A model generated the notes under the pieces. It had not been told where the DNA came from and ran no database searches. It worked only from the letters and a program-made list of their open reading frames with translations. A program made the position numbers and the translations under genes. From IMG/VR virus record IMGVR_UViG_3300028654_000001, positions 124,001-188,000 of that record: a stretch of DNA of 64,000 bases; one strand, 5' to 3'. How positions within the stretch are numbered: position 1 is the first letter of the stretch; the number at the start of each line of letters is the position of its first letter. This stretch comes from a virus. Below, piece after piece: positions 32,603-39,707 of the stretch.

Positions 32603-33235
32603 CTACTCAGGCTTCACTAGCCGGAGAATAGGAGGCCCACTGATCCGCGCTGGTTGCTTGAAACACGCTGAAAAGCAACCAGCATTCCTATCGTTGGCTA
32701 GTACCCCACGAGACAGGTCGTTCAATCTCTTCAGGTTGACTCGGTACACCTTGTTGTCAGGATCAAGGCGGGAGGCCTCTTCCCAGGCCTCCTTGGCTCT
32801 CAGAGGTTCGTCTCTGTACAGGGTTAGACCTAGCTCGAACAACTCCAAAGCCCTGCCTGTATCCAGCTGAGGGGTCCCTATCAACACCGGTCGTAAGGAG
32901 GCTACCTTGAGAGGCCGGATTGATCGCTTTATGGTCGGACTGAACCGTTTCCAGATGCCTGGGACCTCACTAATCCTCTTTCCATGCTGGGCATTAGCAA
33001 CTTTGGCGATAAGCTCTCGAATGTTTGGTTTACTCTCAACGTCAGCATAACTACGCTCTACTCGGTCAATGACCTGACCTTCGTAGAGAACACAGGTAAC
33101 AATCAGCTTCTTGGGCTTCACTTCTTCCGTCTGAACGTGGACCCTAACATCAGCTATGCTAACGTTAGTATTCAGAACTACTATGTCCACTCCTTGATCG
33201 CTCGGAATCTGTACAAGGTTACCTGGGTTTGACAT
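32603..33235 (-). CDS. TPR-containing protein
   Basis: The 210-residue product has a beta-rich N-terminal region (KKLIVTCVLYEGQVIDRVER) and a tetratricopeptide-like pair of helices (ALELFELGLTLYRDEPLRAK and AWEEASRLDPDNKVYRVNLK). Protein interaction is likely. GAAGG precedes ATG 33235 by five bases, and the promoter is further off than usual. Confidence 0.7.
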   Translation of the reverse strand: MSNPGNLVQIPSDQGVDIVVLNTNVSIADVRVHVQTEEVKPKKLIVTCVLYEGQVIDRVERSYADVESKPNIRELIAKVANAQHGKRISEVPGIWKRFSPTIKRSIRPLKVASLRPVLIGTPQLDTGRALELFELGLTLYRDEPLRAKEAWEEASRLDPDNKVYRVNLKRLNDLSRGVLANDRNAGCFSACFKQPARISGPPILRLVKPE

Positions 33236-33252
33236 AGTCCCTTCTTCAATGT

Positions 33253-33283
33253 AGTATTACGTATGAAGGGTACAATTCTCAAC
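33253..33283 (-). promoter_or_regulatory. Fixed-spacing promoter element
   Basis: GAGAAT-N15-TAATACT, here 17 bases before the ATG and followed by a normal ribosome site. Confidence 0.7.
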
Positions 33284-33416
33284 TAAATACTTCAGAATTC
33301 TGGTTTTTGGTGAGAGCTCAGAGCCAATTGGTGTACATTGTGAAGTTTCTGGGTAATGCACAAGCTCTAAGGCTTACCTCAAGCAGGCGGAGATCATCGA
33401 GGGTCAGATCGAGGTT

Positions 33417-33506
33417 ATGAAGAACACCCTCTACGCTCTTTTCGACCGAACTGTAATTAACTCAATGCTTCAGGAAAATGGTGAGATCCAAACGGCTCAA
33501 GCGTAG
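33417..33506 (+). CDS. Remnant or micro-ORF before promoter
   Basis: A 29-codon frame (MKNTLYALFDRTVINSMLQE) ends within the promoter element. The same frame is open upstream to 33356 without a start (KAYLKQAEIIEGQIEV), so it reads like a gene missing its 5' end. Confidence 0.35.
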   Translation: MKNTLYALFDRTVINSMLQENGEIQTAQA

Positions 33507-33510
33507 TACT
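33480..33510 (+). promoter_or_regulatory. Fixed-spacing promoter element
   Basis: GAGATC-N15-TAGTACT, then GATC and ATG 33515. Confidence 0.8.
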
Positions 33511-33514
33511 GATC

Positions 33515-33682
33515 ATGAGTGGTTCATTGGTTACCCCAGATCAGAGGTCAGTGACGGAACAACTCAAGGACTTGATTGTCCTGGCTAATCAACATGGCCT
33601 GTATGACGCCGCTGATTGGGTTAAAACCCAATTGGAATCCGTGAGCCAAGTAGTAGAAAGTAGAACCAAGAGCCTAACATGA
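33515..33682 (+). CDS. 55-residue helical protein
   Basis: Read by eye. ATG 33515 is four bases after the promoter. The product (VTEQLKDLIVLANQHGLYDA) is helical. Its stop overlaps the next ATG as ATGA. Function unknown. Confidence 0.7.
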   Translation: MSGSLVTPDQRSVTEQLKDLIVLANQHGLYDAADWVKTQLESVSQVVESRTKSLT

Positions 33683-33933
33683 ACTCCAAACAAGTAGCCC
33701 TCAAAGCCGCCAAACATCTCATGGATCTGGCAAGTATCCAAGATCAGGTAGCCAGGATATCTATAGGCTCTGATGGAAGGATTGATTCCAAGCGGTACGA
33801 TCGGAACAAGTTGGAGCTCACCGAGGTCTTCACCGAGGTCATCTTAGGTGTTCTGGACTCCAAAACAAGGTCCGCCGCCCTAGAGGCTTCAAAGAAAAAG
33901 TCCAATGGCACTACGCGCAAAAGTAAAGACTGA
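33679..33933 (+). CDS. Small basic helical protein
   Basis: An 84-residue helical product with a Lys-rich tail (ALEASKKKSNGTTRKSKD). Second gene of a three-gene rightward operon. Confidence 0.7.
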   Translation: MNSKQVALKAAKHLMDLASIQDQVARISIGSDGRIDSKRYDRNKLELTEVFTEVILGVLDSKTRSAALEASKKKSNGTTRKSKD

Positions 33934-33934
33934 G

Positions 33935-34066
33935 ATGAAAGGCAAAACATCCCGCTGGGTTACCCGCGAGGAGGCAAAGGTCGGCTCCAAGAAGGCTCGC
34001 CGACTTAACAGCAAGATTGAGGTCAAGGAGCGGTTGAAGGAAACTGACAAGAAGTCACAGACCTAG
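33935..34066 (+). CDS. 43-residue basic protein
   Basis: Read by eye. MKGKTSRWVTREEAKVGSKK begins a highly basic helical protein. It starts one base after the upstream stop; its 3' end is the left arm of the 34-kb structured element. Confidence 0.6.
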   Translation: MKGKTSRWVTREEAKVGSKKARRLNSKIEVKERLKETDKKSQT

Positions 34067-34195
34067 CTGAGGTAACTGGTTTCCATATCACTAATCCTAG
34101 ATGACAAGTTTCAACGACCCAAGGATCTCTACTTGGATGTCCCACGTAGGTAGTTCGAATCTACCGGCTAGTTACCTCAGCTAAGTCTGTGACTT
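34052..34195 (+). ncRNA. Structured RNA candidate, copy 2, with tRNA-like T arm
   Basis: Left arm 34052-34079 and right arm 34168-34195 are 28-base inverted repeats with two differences. Inside are CCAAG-GATCTCTA-CTTGG (shared with 20184-20271) and GGTAG-TTCGAAT-CTACC at 34149-34165, which has exactly the form of a tRNA T arm. I could not fit a standard D arm and anticodon arm, so I do not call a tRNA. Confidence 0.55.
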
Positions 34196-34289
34196 GAAGG
34201 CAACAAGATGTGGGAAACTCCACTCGAGAGCCCTCTGAGCCCTCCTCTGTGGGGTTACCTTGGGCCTATTGACTTGGTACGTGAAACTT

Positions 34290-34320
34290 GGTGAGATCTA
34301 AACACCTCAAACGTAGTACT
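34290..34320 (+). promoter_or_regulatory. Fixed-spacing promoter element
   Basis: GAGATC-N15-TAGTACT, then GTGC and ATG 34325. Confidence 0.8.
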
Positions 34321-34324
34321 GTGC

Positions 34325-34585
34325 ATGAAGGCCAACCACACCCCTGTCAAGTACCGCCTCCGGCAACGAATCGGCAAGCTGCAAGGCAGGTTGGACGGGT
34401 GCTTCATTCGTAAGAGGGGCCGATTCTACGAGTTCTGCCGTGAATGTGAGAGAACCAACATTGAAGTCAACATGCACGACGGTCGGCACCGGCAGGGATG
34501 CTCCTTTGATGGACTCGAAGCTCAGATCGCCTACTACACGAGGCTCCTGAACGAGGTCACCGGCGGTCACCCCTGGAACGATTGA
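34325..34585 (+). CDS. Basic protein with C-x2-C
   Basis: An 86-residue basic product (YRLRQRIGKLQGRLDGCFIR) with FCRECERTN and a later Cys/His pair. Promoter four bases upstream. Possibly nucleic-acid binding. Confidence 0.72.
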   Translation: MKANHTPVKYRLRQRIGKLQGRLDGCFIRKRGRFYEFCRECERTNIEVNMHDGRHRQGCSFDGLEAQIAYYTRLLNEVTGGHPWND

Positions 34586-34607
34586 ACCGCTTGTGCGAAG
34601 GTCAGGT

Positions 34608-34823
34608 ATGCCGAACAAGCAAGTTGACTTCCGTGATGCTCACTACCAATGTGTCTCTTGCAACTTCCGGTGGACCGGAAGTCCAGGGGCCGTTACGTGC
34701 ATCAAATGCAACCACCTCTATGTAGATTGGTTAAATTACAAGACTTGTGCAGAAGCTTACCCAGCATTATGCCATGGGCCTATTGAGATGAATGCTTTTG
34801 GAGGATCAGCAGACCTCGCTTAG
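34608..34823 (+). CDS. Zinc-ribbon protein
   Basis: A 71-residue product: CVSCNFRWTG and CIKCNHLYVDWLNY form a clear zinc ribbon. ATG 34608 preferred to 34593. The C-terminal 25 residues are unrelated to the ribbon. Confidence 0.75.
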   Translation: MPNKQVDFRDAHYQCVSCNFRWTGSPGAVTCIKCNHLYVDWLNYKTCAEAYPALCHGPIEMNAFGGSADLA

Positions 34824-34870
34824 GGCAGATAGACACGGCCCCATAGAATGGCAAAAAACTACAGGGTCGT

Positions 34871-34899
34871 GTCCACCCCCCTATTACGATCAAGTAGGG
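34871..34899 (+). terminator. Hairpin terminator
   Basis: CCCCCTA-N10-TAGGGG followed by TTTTGG, downstream of the rightward genes 34325-34823. A second hairpin, GACACGGCCC with GGGTCGTGTC, lies just before it. Confidence 0.65.
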
Positions 34900-34951
34900 G
34901 TTTTGGTCAAGCTGTCGCACATATGGCCCGGTTTTTGCTGTTAAACTGAAC

Positions 34952-35302
34952 ATGCCGTCAAAGTCCCAGTTAGTGCGACGTAGCAATTCCAGCCTGACTA
35001 CCTCGAAGAGACTCAATCCACTCTATGTGGTCCCAGTCCCGAGGCTCTCTCCAGTCCTCCGTATCTGGGTGAACCCGGAGAACACAAGTGACATCCTAAC
35101 CTTCTCCATTATCTTCGGAGAGGGTAATGTAATCCTTTTACCGTATCCCAGTAAGGGAGTCATCGCATTGGAGTCAGGATGTGAGTACCGATTAAACCCT
35201 CGTATTCCGGTAGGTTATGTGTACGTCTCGAGCTCAGACGCCGGTGATGAAGATCTAGAACCGGGGTTTATACCCCCTGAAGGAGACTTATTTAGTCTGT
35301 AG
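34952..35302 (+). CDS. Hypothetical protein with acidic end
   Basis: A 116-residue product: basic Ser-rich start, a beta-rich centre (DILTFSIIFGEGNVILLPYP) and an acidic C-terminus. No motif recognised. Confidence 0.6.
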   Translation: MPSKSQLVRRSNSSLTTSKRLNPLYVVPVPRLSPVLRIWVNPENTSDILTFSIIFGEGNVILLPYPSKGVIALESGCEYRLNPRIPVGYVYVSSSDAGDEDLEPGFIPPEGDLFSL

Positions 35303-35323
35303 CTTGAATACAGACTTCCTATT

Positions 35324-35369
35324 TTGGATCAGTTGACTCACGACAAATAACTCGTAGCAACTGATCCAA
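35324..35369. terminator. Strong hairpin after 35302
   Basis: TTGGATCAGTTG pairs perfectly with CAACTGATCCAA, and ACGA with TCGT inside. No T run on plus; AAAATAGG on the opposite strand. Possibly a transcript end or a stable RNA. Confidence 0.55.
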
Positions 35370-35726
35370 TACCCACTCTGTTTCTCTGATATCTCGCTTT
35401 CAATCCGGTGTGGCCGGGGGCGAGGCACTACTATTCTTCTTGGCTAAGTCAGGAAACCCCTTGAACTTTGTTTCAGTTCGGTGTATACATAATGACAAGA
35501 CTTTCTCAAAATGCCAAAAGTTGGTGAGGTGGACAGGCCTTGTGATAGGTAGATCTCTGGCAGAGTTCTGTTGAAGATTCAACTCTTCAACCTTCCTATC
35601 ACAGGCCCGTCCCCTCGTTTTGGGTTGGCCAACCCTGGACAGGCCATTTACACCAACCGTGCTTGTGTGTCAAGGATTAAGCAGGTTGCCCTAAAAATGC
35701 TACATTGTGGCATTTCCCTACAGTGC
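35370..35726. other. Non-coding region with structured elements
   Basis: No convincing gene in about 350 bp. It holds the paired element 35531-35612, the palindrome GGGTTGGCCAACCC at 35622-35635 and an AAATGC/GCATTT hairpin near 35694. A 60-codon minus ORF at 35400-35582 has no start signals. Confidence 0.5.
35531..35612. ncRNA. Long-stem RNA candidate
   Basis: GGACAGGCCTTGTGATAGG pairs with CCTATCACAGGCCCGTCC except for one mismatch and one bulge. Inside, CTCT-GGC-AGAG and GTTGAAG-N8-CTTCAAC can form two further hairpins, giving a three-way junction. Confidence 0.45.
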
Positions 35727-36042
35727 TTAGGCCCTAGCTAGGATACCCCGAACGTAAGCTTCACAAGACTTTTTGGCTTCCTCGAGTTCGTTGGTTGGAG
35801 TCTTGTAGGTGTTGGTTAGGGGGATCGGCGGGATAGACTTGTCATCTGAGGCAAGGCTCCCGTAGACCGCAGTCCAGTACCACCCATTGTACTCATTCCA
35901 TCCAGATGAGTTTGCGTACACCCGTCCAACATCAAAGCCATTGACCTTGAGAATAGCACCTCGAGGGGATTGGGTAATGCGTGCCCAACCCTTGCTCATT
36001 GGGCTGCTTTCTCCAAGTGAGCCGGTACTTCTTCTTTGCCAT
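35727..36042 (-). pseudogene. Frameshifted paralogue of 36549-37103
   Basis: The promoter element points to ATG 36042 (MAKKKYRLTWRKQPNEQG). That frame then runs out; the domain continues in another frame (ARITQSPRGAILKVNGF). Removing one G from the GGG at 35984-35986 restores QGLARITQSPRGA, which matches EGLARVIEPPRGA in the paralogue. The fragment starting at ATG 35999 would still give a 90-residue protein. Confidence 0.7.
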
Positions 36043-36046
36043 GCTA

Positions 36047-36077
36047 GATAGTACGCGTAAGTGGCTCTGATCTCATA
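36047..36077 (-). promoter_or_regulatory. Fixed-spacing promoter element
   Basis: GAGATC-N15-TACTATC, then TAGC and ATG 36042. Confidence 0.75.
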
Positions 36078-36164
36078 AACTTTTTGTACCCCTGGGGTAT
36101 TTTGACTACAATACCCACGAATCTTGCTTGACAGGGTGGGTTTTATTCTGGTAACTTCGGCGGC

Positions 36165-36299
36165 ATGAGAGACCCTCAGTCCTGCAACTGCTTACTCAGA
36201 AGCGGGATGGTCTGTGTTTCTCAATCCATACCGAAGGATCTTGACTGCAGGTACCCGTGGCAGTTAAGCGGTAGTAAGACTCGGTCTGGAAATCCGTAG
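36165..36299 (+). CDS. 44-residue Cys-rich peptide
   Basis: Read by eye. MRDPQSCNCLLRSGMVCVSQ with another Cys further on (DLDCRYPW). A TTGACA-like box lies about 35 bases before it. No clear ribosome site. Could be a small metal-binding protein. Confidence 0.4.
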   Translation: MRDPQSCNCLLRSGMVCVSQSIPKDLDCRYPWQLSGSKTRSGNP

Positions 36300-36331
36300 A
36301 GGTGATCGCTCAATGGCGATTCGGTAGGCTG

Positions 36332-36357
36332 GAGTTGTCATGAGCTCCAGCCCCCAC
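36332..36357 (+). terminator. Hairpin between small genes
   Basis: GGCTGGAG and CTCCAGCC form an eight-base stem. It lies between the small ORFs 36165-36299 and 36385-36552. Confidence 0.45.
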
Positions 36358-36384
36358 CTCCTATTTTGTCCGAAAGGATCTACT

Positions 36385-36552
36385 ATGAGAGGTGATTGCC
36401 CGCATTGTGGAGGATCTGGAATTGAACCACACCCAGAAGATCCCAACTACGTCCGACCCAACCCATCTCACGAGTGGGACCCTCAACAGCCGGCTTGCCG
36501 TATCTGTGAAGGTCATGGGGAGGAACCGGACCCGTGCGAGTGGGACCCTTAG
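36385..36552 (+). CDS. DnaJ-type zinc-finger peptide
   Basis: The 55-residue product has CPHCGGSG and CRICEGHG, two CxxCxGxG repeats as in the DnaJ Cys-rich domain, but no J domain. AAGGAT precedes ATG 36385. Probably one zinc per pair of repeats; binding partner unknown. Confidence 0.72.
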   Translation: MRGDCPHCGGSGIEPHPEDPNYVRPNPSHEWDPQQPACRICEGHGEEPDPCEWDP

Positions 36553-37103
36553 ACTTCTGAGGTCTGACTCGTTGATGTAGCAGCGAGGGCAGGTTTCTGA
36601 ACTGAAGCTGCCCTCGCTTCTTCGAGCTTCTTCTTGACCCAAGCCTTGCACTTAGCCTTGGCAACCTCGAGGTCATCGACCGGGTTTCTACAGGTGTTTG
36701 CTCTGGGGATCCTGAAGGGGAGCTTCTCCGATGGTTCGTTGCCAGCACTCCAGACCCAACCCTTATACTGCGGTGGCTCATCGGCGCCAGACGGGGGCAA
36801 TCGGTAGGAGATGATATTGGCAACCTCCACGCCGTTGGCGAATAGGTTAGCCCCTCGAGGAGGTTCAATGACTCGGGCCAGCCCTTCTTCGTGTCTCTCG
36901 GGTCTCCAAACCAGGAGGATCTTGACGAAGGTAGGAGCCCCTACTCCCCGCTTGCAAGTCCCGCATAGGTCAGGGTCATCCAAGTCGACCTCATCCTTAC
37001 TCACGGGGTGCTCTACATTAACGAGTAATCTCCCACAGAAGGTTCGATTGGCTGTTCGTGGGACGTGCTTCAAGTTCGGGTTGAGGGTCTTCGGCTGGGT
37101 CAT
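36549..37103 (-). CDS. Zinc-knuckle plus conserved beta dom. protein
   Basis: In 184 residues: an N-terminal part with FCGRLL and DLCGTCKRG (likely zinc), a domain beginning LLVWRPERHEEGLARVIEPP that is shared with 35727-36042, a helical region and a Ser/Thr tail. The shared domain has the order strand, PPRGA/SPRGA loop, GW.W strand and C-terminal helix. Confidence 0.72.
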   Translation of the reverse strand: MTQPKTLNPNLKHVPRTANRTFCGRLLVNVEHPVSKDEVDLDDPDLCGTCKRGVGAPTFVKILLVWRPERHEEGLARVIEPPRGANLFANGVEVANIISYRLPPSGADEPPQYKGWVWSAGNEPSEKLPFRIPRANTCRNPVDDLEVAKAKCKAWVKKKLEEARAASVQKPALAATSTSQTSEV

Positions 37104-37456
37104 GGATCACTCGAGAGGTTCAAGCCTTGGGCAATAAGCAGGGGGCTTATCGTCGCATCAAGACCAAAGGCATGTCGGTAGGGGACTCCACTAGGGTCCG
37201 ATCTCAGATTCGACCCTAGTTGTTCTTGAATCGTTGCCCGAAGTGCCACAAAAGGACGCTGAATACTCCAGCTCTCGCGTCCCTTATTTTTAACCATCTC
37301 GACAAAAGCTAGAACGGCTTCGTTTACAGTCGGTCTCCACGGACCATGCATGTTGTACAGCTTACCAGCATCATTGAGTATTCCTGACTTTACGCTATAG
37401 ATGTTCTTTGACCTTGGTCCGAGGTGACGCTGGGGCATAACTTGACGAGGATCCAT
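37100..37456 (-). CDS. Hypothetical protein
   Basis: ATG 37456 is four bases after the promoter element. The 118-residue product is mixed (NEAVLAFVEMVKNKGRESWS). ATGA overlap with the next gene. Confidence 0.7.
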   Translation of the reverse strand: MDPRQVMPQRHLGPRSKNIYSVKSGILNDAGKLYNMHGPWRPTVNEAVLAFVEMVKNKGRESWSIQRPFVALRATIQEQLGSNLRSDPSGVPYRHAFGLDATISPLLIAQGLNLSSDP

Positions 37457-37460
37457 ACTT

Positions 37461-37491
37461 AGTACTACCAATGAGACCCTCTAATATCACC
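37461..37491 (-). promoter_or_regulatory. Fixed-spacing promoter element
   Basis: GATATT-N15-TAGTACT, then AAGT and ATG 37456. Confidence 0.72.
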
Positions 37492-37574
37492 ATAGTATAT
37501 GCGGATTGTCAAGTATCTTACAGGCAAAACCAAGGTTGATCTCTCGTTGTCCTACCTGGTAGTACACAGAGGTA

Positions 37575-37907
37575 TCAGCTATCAGATAACTGCTCTTTCT
37601 TACTTTGACGATATGCTCTCTTGTACGCCCTAGATCTAGTGTTTGAGTCAACTGAGCATCTCCAATTACCATTATCCCTCGAAGTTATCTTTACCACACC
37701 ACAGTTAGTACAAGTGGCAGTTCTAGCTTCAGTGTCTATGTTTGATAAACGATGCTTCCACCGCTTGGTTTGAGATCCAGACTTTAGAGTACCTCGGCGA
37801 AGATATCTATAGTAGCAAGCTACACAAAACCCTCGAGCTCGGACGATCTTACCACACCCTGGGGTTTGGCACACTTCACTGGTTAGTTCAGTTGGTTCTG
37901 ATGGCAC
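37575..37907 (-). CDS. Zinc-containing, possible truncated HNH relative
   Basis: The 110-residue product has CQTPGCGKIVRARGFCVACY and ATCTNCGVVKI, two zinc knuckles like those before the catalytic part of phage HNH endonucleases, but no HNH core follows. GTG start directly after the stop of the AT-hook pseudogene. Confidence 0.62.
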   Translation of the reverse strand: MPSEPTELTSEVCQTPGCGKIVRARGFCVACYYRYLRRGTLKSGSQTKRWKHRLSNIDTEARTATCTNCGVVKITSRDNGNWRCSVDSNTRSRAYKRAYRQSKKEQLSDS

Positions 37908-38037
37908 TCAGTCTTCTTCCTCGAAGTCAAACTTCGATCGGGGTGAGGACTTGAGCTCTTCGTTCTTCGTCCGCCCCTCTTCTTAGCCCTTCGTCTGGGC
38001 TCCCCCATCTCTGGTTCAGGTTCAAAGCTAGTGGGGC
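37908..38037 (-). pseudogene. Frameshifted copy of the AT-hook gene
   Basis: PTSFEPEPEMGEPRRRAKKR matches the intact gene at 39016-39195, then the frame is lost in a G run and the end ELKSSPRSKFDFEEED is in another frame. The start region is replaced and contains an in-frame TAG. Confidence 0.75.
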
Positions 38038-38118
38038 CCTGGACGGCCTATATAAACATCATAGGCTGATCGCTTGCAGTGGACAACAAAGGTGAGCACT
38101 AGAGTAGATACATCAAGG

Positions 38119-38787
38119 TCATAACGGAAAGTCTAGTGGTTCGTCAAGCATCCCAATTGTTGGGGTCTCTGGTGTCACCTGGGTGTTTTGGATTACCTCA
38201 GCGTTACCAGAGACTTGAACCCAATTGATTGTACCATTAAAGTCCAGGTTATTTGATATAGCTTGTAGTCCGACTACCAGGAACATTGGCAGGAATAAAC
38301 CGGACTCAACTCCAGGGGAGATCGCCCAAGGTTGAGCTACCGAATCTCCGACTTGAAGAGCAGCGGTCAGAGCACCTTGAATAGGGCTCTTCAAATTGTA
38401 CGAAAGTCTGATCTTGAGTTGAGTTCCTTGTAGGTTAGCTGGTCCGGAGGGGAGACCCTCTCCAAGTACAGTCCCAGCCCCATCAACGGATAGGTAACCG
38501 AAAGGTCTGTTGATATCATCAAGTGCAATCCCAACAAACTTTGTAGGGTTTGGCCAACAATCCACTAGGAAAGCTACAGAACGGTTTGATCCTGTAGCCC
38601 CTAGAGTGAGTAGGACCTCGAGAGTACCGATGTCAGACAGGGCTAGAGACTGAATAGAGTTAGCTTCAAACACCCCACTGATGAGGAGTCCTGGATTAAC
38701 CAGTGGTCGTACTAGATCCATACTCGACCTAGCATAGTTTATTATGGATACCAGACCAGTTGGATAGTAAATCTTGAATTCAGTCAT
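38119..38787 (-). CDS. Putative tail or receptor-binding accessory protein
   Basis: A 222-residue beta-rich product beginning MTEFKIYYPTGLVSIINYAR. A broken copy of its first 20 residues lies at 39539-39634. Location between tail-fibre copies and composition (Gly, Ser, Leu, few Lys) suggest a virion protein. Confidence 0.6.
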   Translation of the reverse strand: MTEFKIYYPTGLVSIINYARSSMDLVRPLVNPGLLISGVFEANSIQSLALSDIGTLEVLLTLGATGSNRSVAFLVDCWPNPTKFVGIALDDINRPFGYLSVDGAGTVLGEGLPSGPANLQGTQLKIRLSYNLKSPIQGALTAALQVGDSVAQPWAISPGVESGLFLPMFLVVGLQAISNNLDFNGTINWVQVSGNAEVIQNTQVTPETPTIGMLDEPLDFPL

Positions 38788-38808
38788 GGGTTACTCCTGC
38801 ACCAAACA

Positions 38809-38931
38809 TTAATCACCAACTGGTTGAGTCGGAAAGTTGGTGACACTCTGAACCTAGATGCTAGAATCACCTAACCCAACTGGGGAAGCTAGGGTTGTTG
38901 AAGCTTGATTTGAAAACCGCTCCGTAGTCAT
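38809..38931 (-). pseudogene. Remnant of the tail-fibre N-terminus
   Basis: MTTERFSNQASTTLA continues as GLGDSSI, a TAG and then VQSVTNFPTQP, matching the first 36 residues of 40453-41979 (MTTERFSNQASTTLATSVGS). The rest of the fibre is missing. Confidence 0.85.
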
Positions 38932-38977
38932 ACTTGGAACGGTTCAATAAGAGATTCACCAGGAACTAAGTTGAAGG

Positions 38978-39022
38978 GGACTGATTTTTTTAGTACTCAC
39001 CTGGGAATCAAAAAATCAGTCC
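38978..39022. terminator. Bidirectional terminator
   Basis: GGACTGATTTTTT and AAAAAATCAGTCC form a 13-bp stem, overlapping the end of the AT-hook gene. A and T runs on both arms allow function in either direction. Confidence 0.75.
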
Positions 39023-39195
39023 TCTTCTTCGAAGTCTTCGAAGTCAAGCTTTGATCGGATGGATGACTTGAGCTCCCCATCCTCCGTCTCACCCTTTTTC
39101 GGCCGCCCTCGCTTCCTTGCCCTTCGTCTGGGCTCTCCAGTCTCGGGTTCAGGTTCAAAGCTAGTAGGGCACTCTGAAGAAAAGGTGATGCTCAT
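39016..39195 (-). CDS. AT-hook protein
   Basis: Read by eye (59 codons). A strong AGGAG-type site precedes ATG 39195. RRRARKRGRPKKG is an AT-hook (core RGRP), which binds the minor groove of AT-rich DNA; the rest is acidic and ends in DFEDFEEED. A frameshifted duplicate lies at 37908. Confidence 0.82.
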   Translation of the reverse strand: MSITFSSECPTSFEPEPETGEPRRRARKRGRPKKGETEDGELKSSIRSKLDFEDFEEED

Positions 39196-39237
39196 AAGAG
39201 CCTCCTTCTCCTATCTACACCTCATAAAACAAAAAGG

Positions 39238-39274
39238 GAACGACCCCGGGTAATGCCAAAACCCAGGGTCGTTC
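39238..39274 (-). terminator. Hairpin terminator of the GAACGACC family
   Basis: GAACGACCCCGGGT and ACCCAGGGTCGTTC pair; on the minus strand the stem is followed by CCCTTTTTG. It insulates the AT-hook gene from the tail genes to the right. Confidence 0.8.
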
Positions 39275-39341
39275 AACCTACTTAGAACAGTCCGCAAGAA
39301 ATGTGACGAAATGACTAACAATCACCAAACAAGACTGTAGC

Positions 39342-39557
39342 CTACACCACCCTCCAAATCGTGTCAACAGTCAAATTGGATGGTTGACTACCCATGGGTT
39401 CCTCTGTAACTTTATGATCACTCTTTCTTACTTTTTGGATGAGTTCGACTGCAGAGAAGCCCGCCGGTAGTAGTTCCCTGGTGGGCTTCGCCTATTAGGG
39501 CTTTGCACTCCAGAAGCGAAGTAGGTTCTTCACCTCTGTCAGATCTGTTGGGGACAT
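39342..39557 (-). pseudogene. ORF broken by tandem stops TAA TAG
   Basis: MSPTDLTEVKNLLRFWSAKP is followed by TAA TAG and then, in the same frame, AKPTRELLPAGFSAVELIQK up to DTIWRVV and a stop. The 9 bases on each side of the stops are near-identical (GCAAAGCCC, GCGAAGCCC), as if a short duplication created the stops. The two halves together look like one 70-residue protein. Confidence 0.5.
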
Positions 39558-39634
39558 GTCGTTGACCAGCAGCTAGTCCAGTAGCTAACCATTGATATCA
39601 GACCCGTAGGGTAGTAGATTTTTAGTTCTGTCAT
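39539..39634 (-). pseudogene. Truncated copy of the 38119-38787 N-terminus
   Basis: MTELKIYYPTGLISMVSY parallels MTEFKIYYPTGLVSIINY and then diverges to a stop. It lies directly downstream of the SGNH gene, the position expected if the 38-kb gene has been deleted from this module. Confidence 0.8.
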
Positions 39635-39707
39635 GATCACCCTATAGTTTTTGAAAGAAAATTGCGGCCTAGAACAGAGTCTGTGGCTCGGGTGATTGGT
39701 TGTGCTC

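Noticed and set aside
34052-34195. A functional tRNA gene
   Set aside because: Only the T arm has standard form. I could not place a 7-base acceptor, D arm with GG and a 7-base anticodon loop without forcing, so I list it as a structured element.
35400-35582. Minus-strand 60-codon ORF
   Set aside because: It runs through the structured element, lacks a ribosome site and has no motif.
37487-37672. Minus-strand 61-codon ORF
   Set aside because: It overlaps the zinc-type gene 37575-37907 in another frame and has no supporting signals.
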